Positions 21,831 to 31,545 of a DNA stretch of 64,000 nucleotides are shown piece after piece (positions within the stretch are counted from its first letter, which is position 1; every line of letters starts with the position of its first letter). Source of the stretch: Opisthorchis felineus (taxonomy: Eukaryota; Platyhelminthes; Trematoda; Opisthorchiida; Opisthorchiidae). A program made the position numbers and the translations under genes. The DNA lies in the NCBI GenBank assembly GCA_004794785.1, contig SJOL01009658.1:294640-358639 (forward strand), given 5' to 3'. The notes beneath the pieces are model-generated. The model saw nothing but the letters and a program-made list of their open reading frames with translations, was not told where the DNA came from and searched no databases.

Positions 21831-24599
21831 ACAAGTCGTCACACATGTCCCAACCCCAGTGTGGATGGACAGGAGACTGTGTTCGTCAAACCTCTAACCA
21901 TTGACCACTCTGGTATGAGAGTGTCGCACGGGCACCCCCAGCATAGGTCAGTGGGTCGCGGAAGTGCACAAACTGCCACACCACGGTAAAGTCCAGTCTT
22001 TCTTGGCGGGCCGAATACTGGCCACAAAAACCAATATCGGAATGTCCAAAGGCTCCCACCAGCGTCTCAACCAGACTGCCCAATTGAATACCGTTCCAAT
22101 AATTAGTCGGGCACTGCCCTTGTTCAGGTAAATTTTCACACCAGTGCTTACTTTTATACCATTCTTTGAACGTGAAACAAATTGTTGCAAGCTCTCTGGT
22201 TAATATATCTTGCTAGACACGTCTTGACAAGGAGATCAAATGCATGGAGATTAGTAAGATCAGGGGTATGGTACAGCGAAACAGCTATCAAATATTTTTC
22301 ATTGAGAAGGCATTCTATCAGTTACGGGCAACACAAAACCTAATTGACTGTTCAAATCCTTTGGCGTGCACAAATTACTGGGCGATTTCTAATGGTTCTG
22401 TCATAAGTTTACTTTCGCACAACGTTCCAAATTGACAACACCACTTAGCAGATGCTTGGGAAGCTCCAAAGCCCCCTTACTCCAGATGAGTAAACTGGCC
22501 GTGCGTACGAAATCTATTACAGAGATTGAAATATCTACATGGGAGAGATGGGCAGGAAACTGAAAGTATGCGTTGCACACATGCGGCTACCACCTCGAAG
22601 TCTCCCACAATGAAATAACTAGAAGAAAACTCTCATTGCTCTGCACGTCTCAGCGAAAGACTACAATCACTCATCATCATTTAATCGACGAGCCCGGAGC
22701 AACTCAAAGGGATTTGTTAGTGCATACGAAATGGTGTTTGGCGGAAGGTTCAGTCTGTCTGATGCACACCCCTTCTGTTATCAGGTCTTACGAGCATAGG
22801 CCAGCAACTGATCAGTTAGCCTGGGCTCCAATCCAGACATGCATGTCTCATCTTGTCCAATCGAACAACCCCAATCTTTTCCCGACTCTTTGGTCTTTTG
22901 GAATTCCGATTGTTGTGGTCCGAGTAAATCACCCATACCGATGTAAATTTTGGCAATAAGACCGGTACAGCTCGTCCGTCTTTCGCTCACCCGCACCAAC
23001 AAAAAATTCACCGGTCACTTACTAGCTCTTTTGCATGCTGTTACAAACAGGTCTTGACGATTATTTCACCATCTGCTTAAAACCTAGATCAGACATTTCA
23101 CCTAGTCGCTTTGGCTGTTGAATATTTTGTGCCGAAGTAAAATGTTATCCACAATATTTCCACTGATTGCTCGGCGAACCTTTCGGAAAAGGGGCGATTC
23201 CGCTGTTTCTCCTATGATAAGCATCCTGAAATGCGAACTACTTACAAAAAACGAGTAGTTTATTGTTAAAACGCAGTAACTCGGCCAACTGCGGAACGCT
23301 GTGTACGACCCACACCCCCAGCTTTCTTATATGTAGTCACGCCACAAATTTAGGCGATAGACTTTTTATTCAATAAAATACCGAATAATCACCCCTCTTT
23401 GTCTTTCATGCAAATGCTCAGATTCGCCCACGCTTTTTTGAAAGACACTGTTCTCATTAAGGCACAGGATGAATAAGGGCGAGTGACCATGGTCGTCAAC
23501 TTCGAGGATCATTCTCCCATGTTGCTCCTAACTATTTCAGCACTCTTATTCTATTGTTTATTTTTACGTAAAGGAGCTTTTAATATTTTCAATACCTTAT
23601 GGGAGTTAGTGTTTGCCCTCTCGGTCCCCTTGACTCCTGCATTAATTTAGGAGTTTTGCGCAGAAGAACTCCATCTCTACTCAGGCGAATGGTTCATTTA
23701 ATCAGAAATTACAATGGCGTACTGCACAACCATACTATCACTAGGTGTTGATATTTCGAGAATGCCTAGTGGTGCTTGCTAACACGACTGACGGTAGCTC
23801 ATAATATGACGGGGAATCTGTGCTTTCTCTGCTAGGAGCAATTCAGAAGATGATAGCCAAAGAACAAAGTCTGTTCGGTTGGCTCTATCTGCTCTTCGAG
23901 AAATAACTATGTGCATGGTACTGAACCCGGGGAATTTATTTATCATCGTGTGTGTTGAAATTCAGCCATCACGCAAGTGATTTTGAATCAAGCCGATACT
24001 TTGCGTACGTTTTGTGGAACCGCCGGCTACACGTCTTTTAAGTCTTTTCTCTTGGTAATTTTCTTTTGTGCATTGTTTGGGAACAAAAAAGTCGGCGAAA
24101 AAGACGAAAAAGTTTAAATACGCCTATTTTGACTGACTTCAACTCATTCCTACTGATTAATGAACTGTTTTGTTGCATGTAGGTCATAGATGGAAATCAA
24201 ACGCGAAAACAAGTATGTTGGAGAAAAAAGGCTAGAATAAGGAGTACATTCAGGAAACCTTTTGAAGCATCGTCAATGTTGAGACAAGTGGTGTCAAAGT
24301 AAAACGTCCAAACGTGTTCTCACAGGAGCGTAATGAAAGCTGCGTGTTCCTGAGCTGTAAGCGTGGATTTTCGTGGCACGCGTAAAACCTGTAAAGCTTG
24401 TTCATACGCATGCAAGGGGTAAGTAATCGTAATCGTATAGGGAAACCGAGATGCATAGTGAAGATTCTGGTAGATAACTTTGAATGTCCTCTTCTCTGGG
24501 AATTGGTGGTTGGTATCAATGAGGCATCATCCAGTTGTGCTGGGAATCGGTAGCCTATTGCCGTGCCAGAGATGTTTCCAGGTATGTTTACCTGATCTG
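21831..24599. other. Unassigned stretch
   Basis: Open frames at 21948-22190 (-), 22573-22959 (+) and 22781-23011 (-) show no recognised motif. From about 23050 to 24250 the DNA is AT-rich and without notable frames. The minus-strand frame at 24250-24630 continues from a PLE-like scrap but could not be aligned to PLE endonuclease. Confidence 0.4.
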
Positions 24600-24870
24600 C
24601 CCGATGTTTAACATAATGTTCTCCCAGCATAAGGCAGTTATCCTAGAACCTGACTCAACTGCCCTTTGTCTATTACTAGGAACTGGGTGTCCATTCTGAC
24701 GGAGAGTTTCGTTGATAGTTAGCACCTTGGTTCCCAGCGTGTCTGGCATGCATTCCGGTCTTGCCGTATGTCTCACGAAGTGGATGAGGTCAAGGTTTTC
24801 ACCTGAAGGAACGAAGCTGTGGGAGTGCCATGCCCCTTCCATGTCTTCCGACAGGACCACCTGGCTCCTG
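24600..24870 (-). pseudogene. Penelope-like element B, RT C-terminal scrap
   Basis: The minus-strand frame at 24860-24588 reads HSHSFVPSGENLDLIHFVRH, then C.PDTLGTKVLTINETLRQNGHP. This resembles the PLE thumb pattern (Y..F.SFVP...K..L...L..RA..IC....L..EL..I...L..NGYP). Nothing certain remains of the catalytic core or endonuclease around it. The call rests on one motif block only. Confidence 0.45.
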
Positions 24871-25514
24871 ACTTTACATTGAGGAAGAGCGTTAAATTTT
24901 CACCCTCTTCTTTCAACGTGAACTGAGTGTTTGGATTAGTTTTGCTTTACGTAAAGTTGGTTCGATGGTGTCCGGACACTACGGACATTTCGACCTCGAA
25001 CACTTCGATCCATAGCCATTATGAACAATAAAATTCGTACCCGAAATGTAGACATCCACTGACTTTAAGAAGTAGTTGCATTCATCGTTTATGGGCTAGT
25101 CAGTCCACACGATCCTACTATGTTTTGAAACTGATATGAAGATCTTTCTTAAGGCATGAAAACAAATAGAACGCAATTGGATTAGATATGCAAATAGTTA
25201 AAGCCCTTGGATCAAAAGTTCAGTTTTGGTTGCGGGGATGTTATACATCAGAATTATAACATTGTTCTGTGTTAGTATTTGCCGGGTCATCAACAGTAAC
25301 ATATATCTTATGGTTGTCGATATGGAGCAACTGGCTGACATCTCACCAACACCTGATAGAAGTGGGGCAGTATGCCACAGCGTAGTTTCTGAGGTTTTCA
25401 AGAAAGTTCAAAGATAACATAGATTACCTTTACTGGTTGCCGCTGCAGGGCAACTGATCGACAACAAATCCACCACAGGCACGAACTATTTGTCACGATA
25501 AAGAACGCTATTAG
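24871..25514. other. Unassigned stretch
   Basis: No domain was recognised. Two overlapping opposite frames near 25198-25417 appear to be chance. Confidence 0.4.
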
Positions 25515-26060
25515 GTTTCTTGGCGGAACACTATTCATAAGTTTTCTGAAAACCTCGACAGCCCATGACCGGTTTCATCCTTCTTTGGGCTCACCATTTA
25601 GGCGCAGTCCCCTAATTCCCATCCACATTAAGTTCCACCTTAATCTAAATTGGGCCCAACTCGCGAAACACACGGGTTTGTACACTCGTCTGGTTTTGGC
25701 CGGATGCTCAACTAAATCTCTCGTTCTTCTTCAACTGAATGTGCTGCACAAGGCCTCCTTATTTTTCAGTTGGCGCGATTTTCGAGATATCGCAATGTAC
25801 TTTCTTGACGGAACTGAATCGTCCATTGAAACAAGGGTTTTGTCGACGTAACACACTACCCATAAGGCTGCCAAAAACTCTTCGGCAGCCCACGGCCGGT
25901 TTCCCCCTTCTTGGATTCATCAGATTGACGCATTTCCCGAGTTTCCGTCAACCATATGTTCTACTTGGACTCGAATTGCACGAGATTCGACAAATACACT
26001 CATTTGCATGTCAATTTGGTTTTCACGTGAGAGCACATTTGGCTGAAGAATATCGTAAAC
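25515..26060 (+). repeat. 330-bp repeat: one full and one partial unit in tandem
   Basis: A module starting ACACTATTCATAAGTTTTCT (about 25525) recurs as ACACACTACCCATAAGGCTG (about 25852), about 327 bp later. After each comes GACAGCCCATGACCGGTTTC or GGCAGCCCACGGCCGGTTTC, then a CATYAGGYRSGCRYAGTCCC-like block, then a block of the type GCGAAAYACACTCATTTGCA, then TGGTTTT..CGGGAGACTCA and TCTTCAACTGAATGTGCTGC. The second unit is cut at about 26050, where an inverted copy begins. At 25866-25890 the start module forms a hairpin (arms GGCTGCC and GGCAGCC). The repeat has no coding capacity that I can support. Confidence 0.75.
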
Positions 26061-26320
26061 GAGCGATTCAGCTGGGATTCGGTTAAGTCTCCCGCTCAAA
26101 ACAGATTGGTGTGAAAGTGAGTGTGTTTTGCAGCTTTTGTACGATTTGAGTTTAAGCAAAACACAAGTTCGATACGAAACGTGACGCGGCCTGGTACAAC
26201 ACATTCAGTTGAAGAACATCAGAAATGAGAGTTTTTGTTGGGTCTCCCGTAAAAACCAAATCGGTATGCAAATGAGTGTATTCCAGTAAGGATTTTATCA
26301 TTTTCCCAACAATTTTGGTT
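26050..26320 (-). repeat. 330-bp repeat, inverted partial copies
   Basis: Reading the minus strand from about 26310: AATACACTCATTTGCATACC, TTTGGTTTTTACGGGAGAC, then GTTCTTCAACTGAATGTGTT. A second piece from about 26128 reads AAACACACTCACTTTCACAC and later CCCAGCTGAATCGCTCGTTT. The second piece meets the plus-strand unit at about 26050, forming an imperfect palindrome of roughly 2 x 80 bp. Confidence 0.65.
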
Positions 26321-27324
26321 CTGGGAAGTCGGGAAATCAATTGAAGATGTACCTGTTTGCTATTATCCAGGAAGCTTTTCGAGACTTTGGTGTTAAGCAC
26401 TTGTTAACCACTTCAGGCGTTCCACAGCCTTGGCTGTAAATCAGAGAACCTGGTGACATTTGAACATCATCAAAATTATTTTTCGAATGTCCAAAATCCA
26501 GATGCATTTGCCATGGGGTGGACAGTGGTTTACCTTGTTTTCCAAACTGTTTAACGACGTTAGACCGGTAATTAGGCCTTTCGTTGGGGGCTTGTGTTCT
26601 CGACTTTTACCTCAAAGGTGCGTGCACATTCATTTTCCGTAACTGACAGTCTTTTCATGTCACGCCTTCACAGCGTCCAAACACGCCCTTGTGTGTAGTT
26701 GTGGTGCTATTTTCTGAAAATGCACGTTACTCTCTGTAGCAACCTAAGGTAGAAAACTGGAGATCGGCACCGCTTTTGGACACTGTCATTCAAAACTGCG
26801 ATCTGCGAGTAATACTGTACAACACTCAGGCAACGACACATTTACGTGTGACCTTGTGACTCTGTACTGAAGGAATAAAGTCTTGGGTAATCTACTTTTA
26901 TTAACTAGATGTTCTGAGGAAAAGTGGTTTGTAGATGTTGGAAAATGCACCCCTGTCTTTCCCGTGATGTTATGTTAGCGACAGGCGATACATAAAGAAG
27001 GTCGAGTCTCGTAAACGAGTGTACAGGTGTACACACTGATACACGAAAGCAAGCCACAAGTGAAGAAAAATAAATCTGGAGATCAATACCCATAAAGCAG
27101 CTAATATAAACAATTTGGGTTGGAAAAGGTAAATTCTGTGGGTGGTGATGGGCAAACAGTCATATGCCGCCCTGCAAAAAGTAATATGTCACTTAGATGT
27201 ATGCACCCTAACGCGGACAGTTCAACTATCACCGCAAGTTGATAACCCTTGTAAACCTCCTTCAGAAGCGAGTTTTAACCAGTCTTATAAGAAGTATCAC
27301 TTATGAAAGTATTGTATGGTCATG

Positions 27325-27370
27325 AAGGAAACTACTCACAAGGTTGCTGAAAACTCTTGTATGGTCAGTT
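27325..27370 (+). repeat. 330-bp repeat, start-module fragment
   Basis: The sequence ACTACTCACAAGGTTGCTGA followed by AAACTCTTG matches the first 35 bases of the repeat's start module. The right half of the hairpin is absent. Confidence 0.5.
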
Positions 27371-27879
27371 TAGACTGATTCAATGAACTGCAGTTGAGAG
27401 AAACCTCCAGTTTTCAGGAGTTGGGCTGCATGTAGCCCGCCTGGGTCCGGATCCCTTCTCCATCGCCAGTGGTGTAACTGAATAATAGCTAGGCGATTTT
27501 GAGATTTAGAAGATTGATCGAACTTATTCTATCGCGCCGAACAGCTTGAGTACTTGAGTGGGCGAATCCCAAAGAAGAAGACAAGGGAGACTAGATGAAC
27601 TTTGACTATAGTGAGAATAAACCAATACAAGAAAGAGTGCTGAGGCTCATTTGGCTACAACAGAAAAAAAATGAAATGCTAGTGAAATATTACTAAGAAT
27701 GAAATTGTTCCTTGGGACCTAACCGCCCTAACAGTTTATCAGGGAGAATGCCTATCGTGCAAAAGTTCCTTTTCAGATTTTTTCACTTTCTTTTGCAATG
27801 TTCCACCGTCCACGTAACCCGATCACATTCTTGCACAAACAGTAGGAGTAAAGAAGAGCTGACATCTTGAAGGAAAGCT

Positions 27880-28060
27880 ACATATGAGGTTGCCGAGAAC
27901 TCTTCGAAAACCCAGGTTTAACCTCCTTCGGGTTCATCTGGTAGGCACACTCTCCGCCTCCTGTTTTATAAACGAGAGATTCAGCTGGGATTCAGTTGAG
28001 TCTTCCGTTAAAACCAAACGGGTGTGCAAATAAGTGCGTTTTGCGCGCTGATCCTTGTCT
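27880..28060. repeat. 330-bp repeat, mixed-orientation copy
   Basis: The left half (about 27885-27960) is in plus orientation: CATATGAGGTTGCCGAGAAC and GGGTTCATCTGGTAGGCACA. The right half (about 27970-28060) is in minus orientation: AACGAGAGATTCAGCTGGGA and GTGTGCAAATAAGTGCGTTT. The same switch of orientation occurs in the copy inside gypsy 2 at 37895-38020. The copy ends where the hammerhead-like unit of the PLE family begins. Confidence 0.65.
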
Positions 28061-28064
28061 CTTG

Positions 28065-28200
28065 GTAGTGTGTTGAAACATTGGTAGCTCGGGTGAGTTT
28101 ATTGGTTGTTGATCAGGTGGCTGTTGATCTGTTCGCCGAGCTTGGCAATTGACTTGCATTCGTTTCTTCTCCATACGAGGAGGTATCATCAGTGCGCACC
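28065..28200 (-). ncRNA. Hammerhead-like PLE 3' unit, copy 1
   Basis: On the minus strand CTGATGA (28192-28186) is followed by a 19-base hairpin-forming segment (CTCC/GGAG) and GAAAC (28166-28162), the conserved core of a type I hammerhead ribozyme. Bases GCA before the core and TGC after GAAACGAA can pair as stem I. The base before the presumed cleavage site departs from the ACGT of other copies. Downstream it continues GCAAGTCAATTGCCAAGCTC and CGGCGAACAGATCAACAGCC, shared with three other copies, and CACCCGAGCTACCAATGTTT, shared with the copy near 50650. Activity is not demonstrated. Confidence 0.65.
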
Positions 28201-28824
28201 CAACCCACAGTCAAAGAAAACTGTTGGTATTAGAGGACTTGAAATTTCTGTCGAACTGGTTTATGCCTGAATTCGAAGCCACATTCATTTTATCTGAAAT
28301 CGCACGGGATTGAAATGACTGCATCGCAAGATCCAAGTTCTTCTTCTTTGGCGAGTGTCTTGAACTTAAGAAAAACACCAGCTTTTTTACCACCATGGAC
28401 TGTCCTTTATAAGTCGCCGAAATAAACAGAGGATTCATGGAAGTGGAGTTTAGGAGGGAGGGTCATACGGACAGCTGTCGATATTCACCAAATTTGTCAG
28501 AAGTTCGCTTTCTTTCATTCTTCAAGGCCAGTTATTTCTTATGATAAAACACTTGCATTTGTATCCAAGAATTACTTCGGATTCAACTTTAACTGTCCTC
28601 TACTTCGCACCCTAGTATCCCTTCTGAATTATGCGGTCTTTTGGAGTAGGAAGGGCAATCAATGGGTCGTTTGGATAACTGGAGTTTTGTGAAAGGAAAT
28701 TTCTACAAGGCTCTGCGACCAAACTAGTTCGGGACCGAGCATAGCCAGCCGTGTTTCAGCTAATAATATTACGGATCGCACAATAGTAACTGCTGCACCA
28801 TGTGCGGAAATCGCGGATGTCTGT
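28201..28824. other. Unassigned stretch
   Basis: No motif was recognised. It may hold the decayed upstream RT region of the PLE that becomes recognisable at 28825. Confidence 0.4.
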
Positions 28825-29640
28825 TTGTACTTTCCAATTTCTTGGTGTCTTACTGAGTAAGAGGCCCGACAGGAAGCTACAGAGAGGGGTATACTGTAAA
28901 GAAACCTGGTTGTAACAATACGCTGACTTTAATAGCTTCGTTGATATGAGACACAGCAGAAACCTTGTTGGATATCTGTCAAAGACCTGTACACACTACA
29001 ATTTTAAACAGAACTAATGTTAATTGCAAGGATCCTGATCGAGAACGAATACCGAGAGAGATTTTTGCAAAAAAAGCTTGAGCGCCTTTACTGGACGGAA
29101 TCCAGACAGCGCATTTCGGTCCCCAGGACACCTGTCTATATATGGTTGCCATTCATCCGTGACAAGGCCTCTGAAACTGTCACAGCTCGTCTGAAAACTT
29201 CTCTCCGCAGGACGTTCACTGCAGTGCAACAAAGGGTTAACTTCTTTAGGGACCCCCCGCTCAACATAAATCTGAAAGATAGATTTCCTGTCCACGATAC
29301 TTCGGTGTTAACCTAGTTTTGTGAGAGTATTCCGAAAACTATGTGGGTCACACGATTCGGCATCTAGTTCAAAGGATAATCAGGTATTTAGCGTTCCTCG
29401 TTCGAATTGGAGAAGCCAAACACGTGACCAGTACAACTGTAAGTCTTCTGATCGATAAGAACTACCAGGTTAACCCGACTTAATCGTTTGGCATGATTTA
29501 TCGCGTACCGCCTAATTGTTAGAAGGTCATCCGCAACTACTCACTAGAAACGGCAGAGGCGATTGCAGGCCTTTTCTGTCAACAGAAAAGGCACGTAAAG
29601 ACACCCACTTTGTCTTGGCCAAACAATGATCCTTTTCTTT
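28825..29640 (+). mobile_element. Penelope-like element C, RT end and GIY-YIG endonuclease
   Basis: Frames read FQFLGVLLSKRPDRKLQRGV (about 28830-28890), then YADFNSFVDMRHSRNLVGYL (about 28920-28990) and the open frame 29017-29316 with KKLERLYWTESRQR, RTPVYIWLPFIRDKASETVT and RLKTSLRRTFTAVQQRVNF. These are the PLE RT C-terminus and linker. The endonuclease follows in another frame: YVGHTIRHLVQRI (about 29340), SFGMIYRVPPNC (about 29480) and ETAEAIAGLFCQQKR to LSWP (about 29550-29625). The GIY half is destroyed. RT motifs A to C are not present upstream, consistent with a 5'-truncated insertion. A perfect 11-bp hairpin at 29569-29592 lies inside the endonuclease. Confidence 0.8.
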
Positions 29641-30189
29641 GGGAAATGCAGTGACTTATTTGAGGGCCAGTTGCCCCTGAGTTTGAACCAAAAAGATGTC
29701 ACTCATTATTCCCTCAGCTTTGTAAACTATTCCTAACTGTACTTGTCTGGTGAGATCTTATCGAAAGCACTCCTCACAAGTGGGGCTATTCAACAGACCT
29801 AATGACGTAAGACCTAGTACTCATACAACTCAATCATTTCTTGAGTTTTGTGACCACACTTTCAGTTGTATAAATTGAAGTTGATTTCACCCAGGATAGT
29901 ATTCATACGTTTATGTATCCCAAGACATTAGAAAACCCTAGGTAGGAGATCCGATGATGTGCCACTTATACGTCAAGACTCCAGTCACATCGACTCACTA
30001 CTATCTAAAATCACGCAGTCAGTATGGGGAGCTCTGCACGGACAAAAGTATCCAGTTCAAGGACTTCAGCCACTGAGTACAAGACAATCCAAATCGTGGC
30101 AAACACTGGAATACACCGTGGCTTTCACAGTATTTAGCTGTGGTTGGTTGCGGGATTTGCAGAATGCGCGCTCACGTCATTCTCGTATG
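29641..30189. other. Unassigned stretch
   Basis: This includes the presumed 3' untranslated region of PLE C; no hammerhead-like core was found. The open frame 29959-30360 (+) overlaps the antisense of the next SINE and is not considered a gene. Confidence 0.4.
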
Positions 30190-30365
30190 AAGTCATCCTC
30201 CTGTCCTGGCACAATCATTGCGGTGAGTCCACAGCAAAGACAGGAAGCACTGGACTCGAGTTTCGCTCTTAATAAAGCAGTGCATGTCCAATGGCCGTGC
30301 CGGTGTTCGAACTCCGCACATCTGACAAGCGAGGTGAGCGTCTTACCACTACTCCACTAGTGGAC
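30190..30365 (-). mobile_element. tRNA-headed SINE, family 2 (Sm-alpha-like), copy 1
   Basis: The minus strand from 30362 reads TAGTGGAGTAGTGGTAAGAC (A-box region) and GCGGAGTTCGAACACC (B box, about 30302-30317), a tRNA-like head of about 70 bases. After it comes GGACATGCACTG, then GAGCGAAACTCGAGTCCAGT (GAAAC at 30264-30260) and GCTTCCTGTC. The GGAC/GTCC arms and GAAAC fit a hammerhead stem I and core, but CTGATGA is degraded. Layout and the CGAAAC..GAGTCCAGTGCTTCC tail match copy 2 at 31394. Schistosome Sm-alpha has the same plan of pol III head plus hammerhead. Confidence 0.6.
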
Positions 30366-31393
30366 ACTGGACGCGTGTGAATTCCCATGTCTGAGCAGGC
30401 GAGCATGTTCGCGCTTGAGTGATGTGAGCGGAAAGCCCGACGCCTCGAGCAACGACCTAGTAACATATCTTGGTTGTGTCGATTGACTGGTCCACCTGTC
30501 AGGACTTCTCAGTCAGTCGCGCCACAGACGTTTGAAACCTTCTGGACGCAGCTTTTCCCAACCAACCAGAACCGTGCATTCACAATTTCCAAAATGTAGA
30601 CCTTCATGAAACCCAAATTGAAGGCCCAAATTTCTGTTTCTCATGGAAAACCAGATCAACTAGAGGTGGAAAGCCCATACTGAGGACCTATCCCTCAAAG
30701 CCATTCAATCATTATCCACTTCATGTGACGTTCTAGATGAAGCAAAGACAGTGCCCGTTAGCACTTGTTACTAATATCGTCGTAGCCCAAACAATCATAG
30801 AAGTCCTGTCACGCCTACATATCCATACACAGTGAAGAACCTGCGAACCAGAGATGACGTCCTGTTAGCCCAACCAGATAATGGTTTTGAAATCGTCCTT
30901 CATAATAAGACTGACTGACTGACTACAAAGAATGGATGTCTCAAAGTCCTTTGGACGTGGCTAAGTTTTCCAGGGCACAAGAAAAAATACTGCACAAATA
31001 AAAGCGTGGTTCACACAACAGACTGCGTAAAGCGGCCAAAAAATGAAGTTCACATAATCAGTATTATATACGAAAGTTTCGGACCGAGGGAAGCTACAAT
31101 TCGTTGCATGTGTAAGCTACCAAAGATTCACTAGCCAAACTGTCATTTAAGACCCATTCTTGACCATTTCCTATTAGTTCTCGGTAGTTTGTTGAGTTGG
31201 TAGGACTCAAATTTTCATCACTGTCGTTTGAGTAGTCCTCCTTTTATTTAAGTGTAACCACCTACAACTATTCAAAATTCCCCAGCATTTTTCACGTACC
31301 CGTGCGCTACCTCACGTAGGACTCCTGACAGACAATTACTTGATCGTCGACTTAGACATTGTAGAAACTAGGTGCATCGCTCGAGCTCGAACA
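30366..31393. other. Unassigned stretch
   Basis: No motif was recognised. A short direct reiteration, CTGACTGACTGACT, occurs at about 30911. Confidence 0.4.
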
Positions 31394-31545
31394 CACTGGC
31401 GTTTCAGTTGGGAGAGACCTGGTGCCTCCAGCGTTCTCACGCACTTCAGACTTCCAGGGTTCGAATCTGAGCGCGGTCAAGGATGTGAGCTGATAATGAT
31501 CACTAACAAGGACGAAACTTGAGTCCAGTGCTTCCTCTTTGGTGT
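31394..31545 (+). mobile_element. tRNA-headed SINE, family 2 (Sm-alpha-like), copy 2
   Basis: The head contains CTGGCGTTTCAGTTGGGAG (A-box region, about 31396) and GGGTTCGAATCTGA (B box, 31457-31470). The hammerhead-like part reads GGATGTGAG, CTGATAA (31490-31496), a short segment and GGACGAAAC (31510-31518), then TTGAGTCCAGTGCTTCCT. A GATC/GGAC stem II and a GGA/TCC stem I can be drawn, but CTGATAA has A in place of the invariant G of CUGANGA, so this copy is expected to be inactive. Confidence 0.6.

Noticed and set aside
29959..30360. 133-codon open frame (+)
   Set aside because: Its right part is antisense to SINE family 2 and the rest shows no domain.
30905..30930. CRISPR-like or tandem array from CTGACTGACTGACT
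   Set aside because: It is a few tetranucleotide repeats only, with no spacer structure.
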